From contig NZ_JBNAFY010000001.1 of the NCBI RefSeq assembly GCF_049800915.1, forward strand, positions 372,001 to 436,000: a stretch of 64,000 bases of DNA. Reading direction: 5' to 3'. The notes under the pieces are model-generated. The model was not told where the DNA came from. It searched no databases and saw only the letters and a program-made list of their open reading frames with translations. Shown here piece after piece: positions 52,864-60,869 of the stretch (positions are counted from its first letter, which is position 1; each line of letters starts with the position of its first letter). This DNA is from Amaricoccus macauensis_A. GTDB lineage: Bacteria > Pseudomonadota > Alphaproteobacteria > Rhodobacterales > Rhodobacteraceae. The position numbers and the translations under genes are program-made.

Positions 52864-54183
52864 TTATCCATGCCCGGTGATGCCGGGAAATGCGATAAGT
52901 ACGGCGACCGCCAGGATCTGCAGCCCGATGAATGGCAGCAGGGCGCGGAATATGTCGCCGAGTGCAATATCGGGTGGCGCCACCGACTTGAGATAGAATG
53001 CTGCTGGCCCAAACGGTGGTGACAGGAAGCTTACCTGCATGTTCATGGCGAACAATACGCCGAACCATACCGGGTCGTAACCCATCTCGGTGACGATCGG
53101 GACGAAGATCGGCATGGTGAGAAGTGCAATTCCAACCCAGTCCAGAAACATGCCGAGGACGAAGAGAATTGCCATCATGAAAAGGATGACGACTGTCGGG
53201 TTCTCGGAAATGCCCTGGATCAAGGCGGAGACGAAACGTATCCCGCCCATGAGATTGAAGACCCCTACAAGTGCAGAAGCGCCAATCCCGATCCAAACGA
53301 TCATGCCGACGGTGGTAAGGGTCTGACGTGCAGCGCCCACAAGCAGGCTCATCGAGAACTCGCCCCGGATCACCGTAGAGAGAGCCACGCCGACGACGCC
53401 TATGGCTGATGCTTCCGTCACCGAGGCGATCCCGCCATAAATCGAGCCAAGAACGAAAATCACCACGAGGATCGGAAGGAATAGCCCCTTGAGCAGGCGC
53501 AATTTCTCGGCACGTGATATTTCATCCGGCTCCGCGATCGGAGCAAGCGCCGGGTTCAGGTAAGCGCGGATCAGAATGTAGGCTGCGTAGAAGCCCGCAA
53601 GCATGAGGCCCGGCAGAAACGCGGCGGTGAACAGGTCGCCGACGGATACATTCGCCGTGAGCCCGTAGATAATGAGTACGATCGAGGGCGGAACCATTGT
53701 CCCCAAGGCACCCCCAGCGCAACAGACGCCAATGGCGAGGTTGCGGTCGTATCCAAGCCGAAGCATCTGGGGCAGGGCAAGAAGACCCAAGAGAATTACT
53801 TCACCCCCGATGATCCCGGACATTGCGGCCAGGATGACCGCGACCAAGAGAGTCTGGATTGCAACACCGCCGCGAATGCGCCCCGCCATCACCTTCATCG
53901 CATCGAAGAGGTCTTTGGCGATGCCTGATCGATCTAGAATGGCCGCCATCAGCACGAACATCGGTACTGAGACAAAGACGAATGAGTTGACGAAACTGAA
54001 GATCCGGCTGGTGATCAGGGGCACCGCCATCGGGCCGAACCAGCCGAGCGCAAAAATCAAAGCGACAAGCAGCGTTACGAATGCAAGCGGCATGCCTGTA
54101 AGCAGGAGTGCCATGAGTGTGATGAACATCGCGAGGGTGGCGCCTCCGATGCCGAGCGCCTGAAAGTCGGGAAGAAAATCCAT
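52864..54183 (-). CDS. TRAP transporter large permease (DctM-type)
   Basis: Main membrane subunit of a sodium-coupled TRAP importer. The 439-residue protein has about twelve hydrophobic segments. It contains the DctM/SiaM patterns 'LLLTGMPLAFVTLLVALIFAL' near 26-46, 'GGEVILLGLLALPQMLRLGYDRNLAIGVCCAGGALGTMVPPSI' in pieces near 126-170, and 'LFAMNMQVSFLSPPFGPAAFYLK' near 385-407. Its ATG overlaps the stop of the small permease (ATGA). The substrate is probably a sugar acid, inferred from the dehydratase next door. Confidence 0.92.
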   Translation of the reverse strand: MDFLPDFQALGIGGATLAMFITLMALLLTGMPLAFVTLLVALIFALGWFGPMAVPLITSRIFSFVNSFVFVSVPMFVLMAAILDRSGIAKDLFDAMKVMAGRIRGGVAIQTLLVAVILAAMSGIIGGEVILLGLLALPQMLRLGYDRNLAIGVCCAGGALGTMVPPSIVLIIYGLTANVSVGDLFTAAFLPGLMLAGFYAAYILIRAYLNPALAPIAEPDEISRAEKLRLLKGLFLPILVVIFVLGSIYGGIASVTEASAIGVVGVALSTVIRGEFSMSLLVGAARQTLTTVGMIVWIGIGASALVGVFNLMGGIRFVSALIQGISENPTVVILFMMAILFVLGMFLDWVGIALLTMPIFVPIVTEMGYDPVWFGVLFAMNMQVSFLSPPFGPAAFYLKSVAPPDIALGDIFRALLPFIGLQILAVAVLIAFPGITGHG

Positions 54184-54746
54184 CAGTTTCTGCCTTTGGC
54201 CCGAGCGTAATTGACGGCGAGGATTGCGAACTGAACGGCCAGCAAGATCAGAACCACGAAAAGGAAGACCTTCAGGAGTCCGGGGTAGGGCGGGTTCCAG
54301 GCGCTTCCGCTTGTTTCGAGATGGAATTCACCCTGAGGCGTCCAGGCAGCGCGCTTGACGCTTTGCCAGGCGGCCCAGGCGAAAAACACGGAAGAGACAA
54401 AACAGGCGATCGAGATGCCAACGTTGAACAGTCTTCGGGTTTGGTCCGAAAGCCGATCATAGAACAGAACGACGCGGATGTGCTTGTCCAAAGCTGCAGC
54501 GAACAGGCCGCCGAACACAAAGGCGGAAGCATTCAGAAAGACGACTGTTTCGTGCACCCACGAGGTTGGTGCATTGAACACATACCTCATGATCACTTCG
54601 TAGAAGAGCAATACTGCAGATACGAGAATCGCGAGTGCGAAAATGATACCCGCCCTCTGAACGCCCCTGCCAAACAGGCCCGCTTCGGGCGTGGCCTTGG
54701 GTTGTTCACGGTGAAGCGGATCCGCGTCTTCTGCCAATTCAGTCAT
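54183..54746 (-). CDS. TRAP transporter small permease (DctQ-type)
   Basis: A 187-residue protein with four membrane helices (about 32-52, 72-95, 112-130 and 157-178). It has the DctQ hallmark 'VLLFYEVIMRYVFNAPTSWVHE' near 45-66 and a conserved acidic/basic loop 'ALDKHIRVVLFYDRLSDQTRR' near 85-105. It pairs with the large permease. It is separated from the binding-protein gene by 69 bases containing a strong hairpin. Confidence 0.92.
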   Translation of the reverse strand: MTELAEDADPLHREQPKATPEAGLFGRGVQRAGIIFALAILVSAVLLFYEVIMRYVFNAPTSWVHETVVFLNASAFVFGGLFAAALDKHIRVVLFYDRLSDQTRRLFNVGISIACFVSSVFFAWAAWQSVKRAAWTPQGEFHLETSGSAWNPPYPGLLKVFLFVVLILLAVQFAILAVNYARAKGRN

Positions 54747-54780
54747 GGAGAGCCCTTACCCTTACGGGCCTTTCTGGTAG

Positions 54781-54803
54781 GCCTCCGGCACGTGGCCGGA
54801 GGC
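54781..54803 (-). terminator. Intercistronic hairpin after the TRAP binding-protein gene
   Basis: GCCTCCGGC (54781-54789) and GCCGGAGGC (54795-54803) form a perfect 9-base stem with a 5-base loop. It lies between the binding-protein stop (54816) and the small-permease start (54746) in the direction of transcription. It probably stabilises the upstream message or partly terminates it, so that binding protein exceeds permease. Confidence 0.6.
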
Positions 54804-54815
54804 ACCACTCATATG

Positions 54816-55847
54816 CTAATTCGTCGGGGCGAGCAGTCCGTTCGCTTCGAGATATGCCGAGAGCGTATCGAAGACCTTCTGCGAGTTCGGAGAGGCTTGC
54901 GCTGCCTCCTCCCATTGGCTGCGCGCGATCGAACGGAACTTCGCGCGGTCTTCATCTGACCAATCGTGGACAGTGATCTCGCCCCCGGCTTTGGCCTCCT
55001 CGACCGCCGCCATGTCGGCTTCCTTGACCGTTTGGCTCTGGTATCTCGCGAATTCGCTTACACTCTCTTCAAGCGCTGTTTGCAGGTCTTCCGGCAGTGA
55101 GTCCCATGTCGTCTTGTTGATCGAGACTTCAATCAGCGGCATCGAGTGAAAGCCGGGGTAGACGGGGTGTTTCGCCACGTCGTGCAGTCCCTGCGCTTCG
55201 TTGGTCGAAAACGTATTGTAGTCGGCCGCATCGATCACGCCCTTGTCGAGCGAAGTGAAGACTTCGGAACCGGGCAGGTTCACGGGTGCAGCCCCCGCGG
55301 CGGCAAAGACTTTCTGTACCATGCCTTCGGGCGCGCGAAGCTTGAGGCCTTCGAGGTCGTCCACACCTTCAAGGGGAACTTTGGAGACAAAGGCCTCCAG
55401 TCCGGGGGTGGTGGCGCCGATGAAATGCAGGCCGTATGGCTCAAGCATTTCGTTCATGAGGTCTGCGCCGCCGCCATTCTCCATGAAGTCGAACATCTGA
55501 TCCGGGTCCGACCAAGCGCCAACCGGGTTTGCGATCAGGCCGAAGGCTGGCTCCTTGCCTGCGAAATAGGAGGTGTCCGTGAAATGGCCGTCGATGATTC
55601 CGGCTGCAACTGCATCTTGGGTTTCGCTGTGGGCGACAATCGTTTCGACCGGCAGCATTTCGATAGCGACACGTCCATCGGTCTTTTCGCTGACCATTTC
55701 TGCCCATTCATTCTGCAGCGCGAAGTTGGTGTTTCCAGCCGGATCAGACGATTGGAAACGGAAGTTGTATTCCTGTGCAAGGGCACCGCCTCCCAAAGCG
55801 CCGTAAATTGCCGTGCCAAGCACGAGAATGCGAAGGTTGTTCGCCAT
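54816..55847 (-). CDS. TRAP transporter substrate-binding protein (DctP-type)
   Basis: A 343-residue periplasmic protein with a signal peptide (residues 1-24, 'GALGGGALAQ'). It has the DctP-family patterns 'KTDGRVAIEMLPVETIVAHSETQDAVAAGIIDGHFT' (in pieces near 55-90) and 'DLEGLKLRAPEGMVQKVFAAAGAAPVNLPGSEVFTSLDKGVIDAADYNTF' (in pieces near 165-215). The conserved Arg in 'KLRAPEGM' usually binds the substrate carboxylate, consistent with an organic or sugar acid. The start at the ATG at 55847 has GGGGGGAAA upstream. The longer frame is a leader within the promoter region. Confidence 0.92.
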   Translation of the reverse strand: MANNLRILVLGTAIYGALGGGALAQEYNFRFQSSDPAGNTNFALQNEWAEMVSEKTDGRVAIEMLPVETIVAHSETQDAVAAGIIDGHFTDTSYFAGKEPAFGLIANPVGAWSDPDQMFDFMENGGGADLMNEMLEPYGLHFIGATTPGLEAFVSKVPLEGVDDLEGLKLRAPEGMVQKVFAAAGAAPVNLPGSEVFTSLDKGVIDAADYNTFSTNEAQGLHDVAKHPVYPGFHSMPLIEVSINKTTWDSLPEDLQTALEESVSEFARYQSQTVKEADMAAVEEAKAGGEITVHDWSDEDRAKFRSIARSQWEEAAQASPNSQKVFDTLSAYLEANGLLAPTN

Positions 55848-56270
55848 TATTTTCCCCCCGATTTTCTGGTCTCTCAGATTGAGAGTATCGCGCCCGTTTC
55901 TTGTGTGAGACGCGAAACTTCCTCTGGACCGCTCATTAATGATTGCGTTAACATTTGTCAATCAAACTGATAGCCCGGGACGAGAGCGTTCCAGTGCTTG
56001 TCTATGGGATTACGCTTGTCGGGTTGAGGAGGCAGCGCAGATTCGCGAGGCAAATTCCCTGAGAATCTTCAGCGAAGTGGTGTGGGCGGTATCGGGTCAA
56101 TGTGCTCAATTAGTCTATTTTTGTAGCAATAATGAGTAGCGAAGTTTGATCTCGATTGAGGAAGTAGTGCAGCGCCGCCACGAGTTCTGAAGCCCCATGA
56201 ATCCTGCCTGTTTTTGGCCAATACGTAGCAGGAAAATGACACAAGCGGGATACAAGGAATAATCTGCGAG
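55848..56270. promoter_or_regulatory. Divergent regulatory region between TRAP operon and LacI gene
   Basis: This 423-base gap contains no supported gene. It carries the minus-strand promoter described at 55933-55961 and a partial inverted repeat GATTG-N13-CAATC (55941-55963) that overlaps that promoter and could be a LacI-type operator. The half nearer the LacI gene (56100-56270) is AT-rich without a clear palindrome. Confidence 0.4.
55933..55961 (-). promoter_or_regulatory. Sigma70-type promoter of the TRAP/dehydratase operon
   Basis: On the minus strand, TTGACA (55961-55956) is followed by a 17-base spacer and TAATGA (55938-55933), close to consensus. The spacer contains GTTAAC within the GATTG...CAATC dyad. 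The start site would lie near 55926, giving an 80-base leader before the binding-protein ATG. Confidence 0.6.
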
Positions 56271-57281
56271 ATGATCAAACGACCCACCCTTATCGATGTC
56301 GCTCGTGAGGCGGGTGTTAGCGCAATCACCGTGTCTCGTACGATTCGATCGCCCGAGATCGTTTCCGAACGTGCCCGGAGGAAGGTCGAAACGGCAATCA
56401 GTCGCTTGGGTTACATTCCTGACCCGGCAGCTTCTGCTCTGGCATCGAGGACGACGACTACGATCGGCCTTCTTGTTCCCTCACTGACCAACAACGTCTT
56501 CACGGATGTGCTGAGGGGTGTGTATGACGCAGCGGAGGGGACCCGTTACTTTATCCAGATCGGAAACTTCCGCTACAGTGCGCTGAAGGAAGAGGCATTG
56601 ATTGGAAATTTTCTCAGTCAGAAGCCGGCCGGGTTGATCATCTCGGGAGTGGATCAGACAGACAGAGCGAAAGATCTTTTGCGCAAGGCGGCCTGTCCGA
56701 TCGTGCAGATCATGGATATTGGTTCTGACGCGATCGATATGAGTGTGGGATTCCGCCATGCGGAAGCCGCAAAAGATGCGGTCAAGCACTTACTCGATTG
56801 TGGATATCGCCGACCCGGTTTCCTTGGAGCCAGGATGGATCCGAGAGCGCAGCGCAGACTAAGGGGGTTCCGCGAAGCTTGTGCAGGGGCCAGAGTGTTC
56901 GATGAATTGCGGATCGTGACAACGCCGCAGCCCTCATCCGTGGGGATGGGGCGCCGACTGCTAGAGACCTTGTTTGCTCAGGCGCCGGATACGGATTCGG
57001 TGCTTTGCAATAACGATGACCTTGCGGTTGGAAGCCTTATGGAGGCCAAGGCGCGCAATACCGCGGTCCCAGAGGCTCTGGGGATCTGCAGTTTCAACGA
57101 CGTGGAGATGGCGCGACACATGGTGCCGTCGCTCACCGCAATTTCGACGCCACGTCAGGAGATCGGTCAGCGCGCCATCGAGATGATCATCGCCGAAATT
57201 TCCAATCCCGGCACGATCAAGGAGAGACAAATCGACCTCGGGTATCGATTGGAGAAAAGAGCATCGACCCGCCGCCTCTGA
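56271..57281 (+). CDS. LacI family transcriptional regulator
   Basis: A 336-residue repressor with an N-terminal helix-turn-helix and hinge ('PTLIDVAREAGVSAITVSRTIRSPEIVSE' in pieces, residues 5-33; hinge 'LGYIPDPAASALASR' near 46-60). A periplasmic-binding-like effector domain follows ('TIGLLVPSLTNNVFTDVLRGV' near 64-84, 'VLCNNDDLAVGSLMEA' near 243-258). Resemblance is to the GntR (gluconate) branch of LacI repressors. It is divergent from the TRAP-dehydratase operon, so it most likely represses those genes until the sugar acid is present. Confidence 0.92.
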   Translation: MIKRPTLIDVAREAGVSAITVSRTIRSPEIVSERARRKVETAISRLGYIPDPAASALASRTTTTIGLLVPSLTNNVFTDVLRGVYDAAEGTRYFIQIGNFRYSALKEEALIGNFLSQKPAGLIISGVDQTDRAKDLLRKAACPIVQIMDIGSDAIDMSVGFRHAEAAKDAVKHLLDCGYRRPGFLGARMDPRAQRRLRGFREACAGARVFDELRIVTTPQPSSVGMGRRLLETLFAQAPDTDSVLCNNDDLAVGSLMEAKARNTAVPEALGICSFNDVEMARHMVPSLTAISTPRQEIGQRAIEMIIAEISNPGTIKERQIDLGYRLEKRASTRRL

Positions 57282-57290
57282 CCCATCCTG

Positions 57291-58313
57291 TCAGCAATTT
57301 CGAGCAAGTTCACCAAGCATCGAATTTTTGGTGACTTCACCGATCAGGATTCCACCCTCGGTCACACCAATCGGGGAAGTCGTTCCGGTGAGCCGGGCCA
57401 TCAATTCACTGACAGGCATATCGTGTGGCACGGTTTCCTGATGCTGACCGCTGGGAGGGAGCATGGCATCCGAGGCGGTCAGCACGCCGAGGGGATTCAT
57501 ATGCGTGACGAAATCCTGGACGTATTCGTTGGCCGGCTCGTTGAAGATGTCTTTCGGGGTTCCGCACTGGACGATGCGGCCTCCCTCCATGATCGCGATC
57601 CGGTTTCCGAGCTTGAATGCCTCGTCGAGGTCATGGCTCACGAAAATGATGGTCCGTTTAAGCTTTTGCTGAAGCTGTAGTAGCTCATCCTGGAGATGGT
57701 TGCGGATAAGCGGATCGAGTGCGGAGAACGGCTCGTCCATGAGCAGGATTGGTGCATCTGTTGCAAAGGCCCTGGCCAACCCGACCCGCTGCTGCATGCC
57801 GCCCGAGAGTTGGCTGACCTTGCTGTCGGCCCAATCGGAAAGTCCGACCAGATCGAGCTGACTTTGCACTCGCTTGTCGCGTTCTGCCTTGGGCATGCCG
57901 GCCAGTTCGAGGCCGAGGCCGACGTTTTCCTTCACCGAACGCCAGGGCAGGAGGCCAAACTGTTGAAAGACCATCGCAACACGGGATTGGCGCAAGCGAC
58001 GCAAGTCGGCTGAGCTGGCTTTCGTCACACTCGCCATGCCATTGCCATCGTTGATCCGCACCTCGCCACGGACAACGGGGTTCAGGCCGTTAACGGCGCG
58101 CAATAGCGTGGATTTCCCGGAGCCGGATAGACCCATCAATACGAGGATTTCGCCTTCCTGCACGTCGATCGAGCAATCATGGACACCGAGAACTTGATCT
58201 GTTTCGGCTTGTATTTCCTGACGTGACTGCCCTGCGTCCATGAGCGGAAGAGCTGCCTCGGGTTTGGAGCCGAAGACGATGGAAACATTGTCGAAGCTGA
58301 CCGTCGTACTCAT
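57291..58313 (-). CDS. choV: Choline/betaine ABC transporter ATP-binding protein
   Basis: A 340-residue ATPase of the OpuA/ProV/ChoV type. Walker A is 'GLSGSGKST' (61-69), the Q-loop is 'AMVFQQFGLLPWRSVKEN', the signature is 'QLSGGMQQRVGLARAFA', Walker B is 'ILLMDEPFSALDPLIR' and the H-loop is 'IIFVSHDLDEAF'. An N-terminal 45-residue extension precedes the first ATPase strand, as in ProV/ChoV. The C-terminus is short and lacks the usual pair of full CBS domains. Its start overlaps the permease stop by 4 bases. Last gene of choXWV. Confidence 0.9.
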   Translation of the reverse strand: MSTTVSFDNVSIVFGSKPEAALPLMDAGQSRQEIQAETDQVLGVHDCSIDVQEGEILVLMGLSGSGKSTLLRAVNGLNPVVRGEVRINDGNGMASVTKASSADLRRLRQSRVAMVFQQFGLLPWRSVKENVGLGLELAGMPKAERDKRVQSQLDLVGLSDWADSKVSQLSGGMQQRVGLARAFATDAPILLMDEPFSALDPLIRNHLQDELLQLQQKLKRTIIFVSHDLDEAFKLGNRIAIMEGGRIVQCGTPKDIFNEPANEYVQDFVTHMNPLGVLTASDAMLPPSGQHQETVPHDMPVSELMARLTGTTSPIGVTEGGILIGEVTKNSMLGELARNC

Positions 58314-59143
58314 TTGCGTTCTATCCTCAGCACACGGTCGAGCATTATGGCGACAACAACGATGACAAAACCGCTTTCAAATCCGAGCGCAGTGTTCACC
58401 TGATTGAGTGCGCGTACTACCGGGACGCCCAGTCCGTCCGCACCAACAAGAGCAGCGACGACAACCATCGAAAGTGAGAGCATGATGGTTTGGTTGAGGC
58501 CAGCCATGATCTGCGGCATCGCCCAAGGTAGCTCGACCTTCCAGAGTGTCTGTCCGAAGGTACCGCCGAAGGCCTGCACGGCTTCGAGGAGCGGCTTCGG
58601 TGTCGAACTGATGCCAAGATGGGTGAGCCGGATCGGCGCGGGCAAGACGAAGATCACCGTCGCGATGAGGCCGGGCACCATGCCGATGCCGAAAAAGACG
58701 ATGGCGGGAATGAGGTAAACGAAAGTCGGGAGAGTTTGCATCAGATCGAGGATCGGTCGCAAGACACCGTATAGCTTTGGGTGGTGCGCTGCCGTGATGC
58801 CGATGGGTACGCCGATTGCCATGCAGACGACGCAGGAGGACAAGACAAGCGTGAGGCTTTCGGTGGTCTCCTCCCAGTAGTCCTGGTTGAGAATGAAAAG
58901 GAAACCAAGCGCAACGAAGAGGGAAATCTTCCAATTTCGCTGCAGCAACCAAGAGATGGCGACGAAAACGGCTACGACAATGAGAGGCGGGGGCTCCTGC
59001 ATCAGCCAGAGGAGTGCGTCAATTATCGCTTCACCACCATCCGCGATCGCGTCAAACACGCCTTGCCCGATCCGTTGTAGCCAGTCAAAGAACCCGGCGG
59101 CCCAATCACCTATGGGTATCTTGTTTTCGGTTAGCCAGTTCAT
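58310..59143 (-). CDS. choW: Choline ABC transporter permease
   Basis: A 277-residue ProW/ChoW-type permease. An amphipathic N-terminus ('IGDWAAGFFDWLQRIGQGVFDAI') is followed by about six membrane segments. The EAA-like loop is 'TPKPLLEAVQAFGGTFGQTLWKVELPWAMPQIMAGLNQTIMLSLSMVV' in pieces near 180-230. I start at the ATG at 59143; the longer upstream frame lacks support. A hairpin-containing gap of 145 bases separates it from choX. Confidence 0.9.
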   Translation of the reverse strand: MNWLTENKIPIGDWAAGFFDWLQRIGQGVFDAIADGGEAIIDALLWLMQEPPPLIVVAVFVAISWLLQRNWKISLFVALGFLFILNQDYWEETTESLTLVLSSCVVCMAIGVPIGITAAHHPKLYGVLRPILDLMQTLPTFVYLIPAIVFFGIGMVPGLIATVIFVLPAPIRLTHLGISSTPKPLLEAVQAFGGTFGQTLWKVELPWAMPQIMAGLNQTIMLSLSMVVVAALVGADGLGVPVVRALNQVNTALGFESGFVIVVVAIMLDRVLRIERK

Positions 59144-59249
59144 CTGCGCTCGCCCCCTCTCAGTGTCCCGCCAAGACAGCAACGGGTGGTCCCGTCCCAG
59201 ATCCTGACGGCTTTCTGCGTCAAGGCGGCTCTTCCTGCTCGCCTCGATG

Positions 59250-59283
59250 GAGCCGGGACTTTCATAGGAAGCCCCGGCGGCTC
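59250..59283 (-). terminator. Intercistronic hairpin between choX and choW
   Basis: GAGCCGGG (59250-59257) pairs with the GGCTC-side segment at 59273-59283, with a 2-base bulge. It lies 6 bases beyond the choX stop in the direction of transcription. It probably gives choX more message than choWV, as in other binding-protein operons. Confidence 0.4.
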
Positions 59284-59288
59284 ATCGA

Positions 59289-60203
59289 TCAGAGACCGAA
59301 AGCTTCTTGCACGGCCGGCAGGCCGGGTTCGCCATCAGTCGTAGTGACGCCTTCGAGCCAGCTATCGAGGATTGCGGGATTCTCCTTGATCCATGCCTGA
59401 ACCGCGTCATCGGGGTCTTCGCCGTCGTCCAGGATGGCGCCCATGACAGTGTTTTCCATCTCCATGGTGAAATCCATCTGTTCCAGCAGTTTGCCGGCAT
59501 TCGGACACTCTGCGACAAAGTCCTTGCGGGTAACGGTGTTCACCACACCTTCGCCACCGAAGAAATCCTCGCCACCGGGGAGATACTCGAGGTCGAAGTT
59601 CGCGTTCATTGGATGAGGAGCCCAGCCGAGAAACACGACATCTTCTTCGCGGTCATAGGCTCGGCGGACCTGGCTCAGCATTCCCTGTTCGGAACTCTCG
59701 CGTACTTCGAACTCACCGAGACCGAATTTGTCTTCCTCGATCAGGCTGACGAGATAGGCGTTTCCTTCGTTGCCCGGTTCAATGCCGTAGATGGTTTCGT
59801 CTAGTTCCTCTGCGAACTTGGAAATATCGGCGTACGACTGCAGGCCCTTGTCATAGGTGTAAGCCGGCACGGCGAGCGTGTAAATCGTACCTTCGAGGTT
59901 CGTGTTGACGGTCTCGATGCTTCCCTCATCGAGATAGGGGCCGATCGCCCCCTCTTGGGCTGGAAGCCAGTTGCCGAGAAACACATCCGTATCGCCGGAA
60001 GAGAGTGCCGCAAAGGTAACTGGTACGGAAAGAACCGACACGTCGACATCATACCCGAGCGCTTCGAAGACCTGTTTTGCAGCCGAGGTCGTGGTCGTGA
60101 TGTCCGTCCAGCCCACATCCGAAAAAGAAACGCTGTCGCAGGCGGTCTGGGCACTGGCCTGACCGGCCGCAAGGATGAGCGCGAGGGCGGCTGTTCGTTT
60201 CAT
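59289..60203 (-). CDS. choX: Choline-binding periplasmic protein
   Basis: A 304-residue precursor with a signal peptide (residues 1-18, 'LILAAGQASA'). It is a ProX/ChoX-type binding protein: 'VSFSDVGWTDITTTTSAAKQVFEALGYDV' (in pieces near 25-53), 'VFLGNWLPAQEGAIGPYL' near 74-91, and 'VVFLGWAPHPMNANFDLEYLPGGED' near 187-211. Aromatic residues in the DVGW, NW and GWAPH motifs form the cation-pi cage for the quaternary ammonium. Choline rather than betaine is inferred from linkage to betI-betC-betB. The BetI site lies 17 bases upstream of the ATG. Confidence 0.93.
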   Translation of the reverse strand: MKRTAALALILAAGQASAQTACDSVSFSDVGWTDITTTTSAAKQVFEALGYDVDVSVLSVPVTFAALSSGDTDVFLGNWLPAQEGAIGPYLDEGSIETVNTNLEGTIYTLAVPAYTYDKGLQSYADISKFAEELDETIYGIEPGNEGNAYLVSLIEEDKFGLGEFEVRESSEQGMLSQVRRAYDREEDVVFLGWAPHPMNANFDLEYLPGGEDFFGGEGVVNTVTRKDFVAECPNAGKLLEQMDFTMEMENTVMGAILDDGEDPDDAVQAWIKENPAILDSWLEGVTTTDGEPGLPAVQEAFGL

Positions 60204-60219
60204 CAGGGGTGCTCCTTTT

Positions 60220-60239
60220 TTGATTGACCAGTCAATTAA
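60220..60239. promoter_or_regulatory. BetI operator between choX and betI
   Basis: TTGATTGACCAGTCAATTAA is an inverted repeat with a perfect ATTGAC-CA-GTCAAT core (60223-60236). It lies between the divergent choX and betI starts (17 and 40 bases away). It overlaps a weak minus-strand promoter (TTGTAA-17-TTTAAT). The position fits choline-relieved repression of choXWV and betI itself. Confidence 0.7.
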
Positions 60240-60278
60240 AAGATGGTGAGCCTGAGATTACAACACTTGAGTGATGCC

Positions 60279-60869
60279 ATGCCAAAACTCGGAATGCAGT
60301 CCAAGCGGAGTTCAGCTCTGATCGAAGCGGTCATAGCCGAGATCGGCAGTACAGGCTCGATGGATGTGACTGTCAGCCAGATTGCCAAGCGTGCAGGGAT
60401 GTCGAGTGCCCTTGCTCACCACTATTTCGGTAGCAAGAACAGCATGTTCGTAGCCGCAATGCGCCATATTCTGAACGTTTATGGCAAGGAAGTCCGTGAG
60501 AGGCTGGCAGCCGCCAATGCGCCGCGGGAGCGGCTGGAGGTCATCATTAGAACAAGTTTCTCGGAGCAGAATTTCCGGCCGGAAGTCGTGAATGCCTGGC
60601 TCAATTTCTATGTCTTTGCTCAAAAATCGGGCGAAGTGGCGCGTCTTCTGGAGGTCTATCACAGGCGTCTGGAATCGAATCTGCGGCATGAACTGCGAAT
60701 GCTCATGCCAGACTGCGCCGAGTTCGTTGCCGAGGGAATCGCTGCGATGATTGACGGGGCCTATATCCGACGCGTCCTTCGGCGAGATGGGGGGATGCCT
60801 TGCAGCCCGGAAGACATGGCCCTCGACTACCTTGATCTTTGCTTGAATAGGTCGGGAGCCGGATCATGA
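60279..60869 (+). CDS. betI: Choline-responsive TetR-family repressor BetI
   Basis: A 196-residue repressor beginning with the BetI signature 'MPKLGMQSKRSSALIEAVI'. The helix-turn-helix is 'MDVTVSQIAKRAGMSSALAHHYFGSK' (in pieces near 27-52), and the C-terminal ligand domain contains 'VNAWLNFYVFAQKSGEVARL' near 106-125, with the aromatic choline-pocket residues. I start at the ATG at 60279, which gives the family N-terminus; 12 further codons upstream are unlikely. It overlaps betC by 4 bases (ATGA) and heads the betI-betC-transporter-betB operon. Confidence 0.93.
   Translation: MPKLGMQSKRSSALIEAVIAEIGSTGSMDVTVSQIAKRAGMSSALAHHYFGSKNSMFVAAMRHILNVYGKEVRERLAAANAPRERLEVIIRTSFSEQNFRPEVVNAWLNFYVFAQKSGEVARLLEVYHRRLESNLRHELRMLMPDCAEFVAEGIAAMIDGAYIRRVLRRDGGMPCSPEDMALDYLDLCLNRSGAGS

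Noticed and set aside
55941..55963. GATTG-N13-CAATC as a definite LacI operator
   Set aside because: Only the outer five bases and two inner positions are symmetric and the central CG typical of LacI sites is off-centre, so it is kept as a weak candidate inside the promoter region entry.
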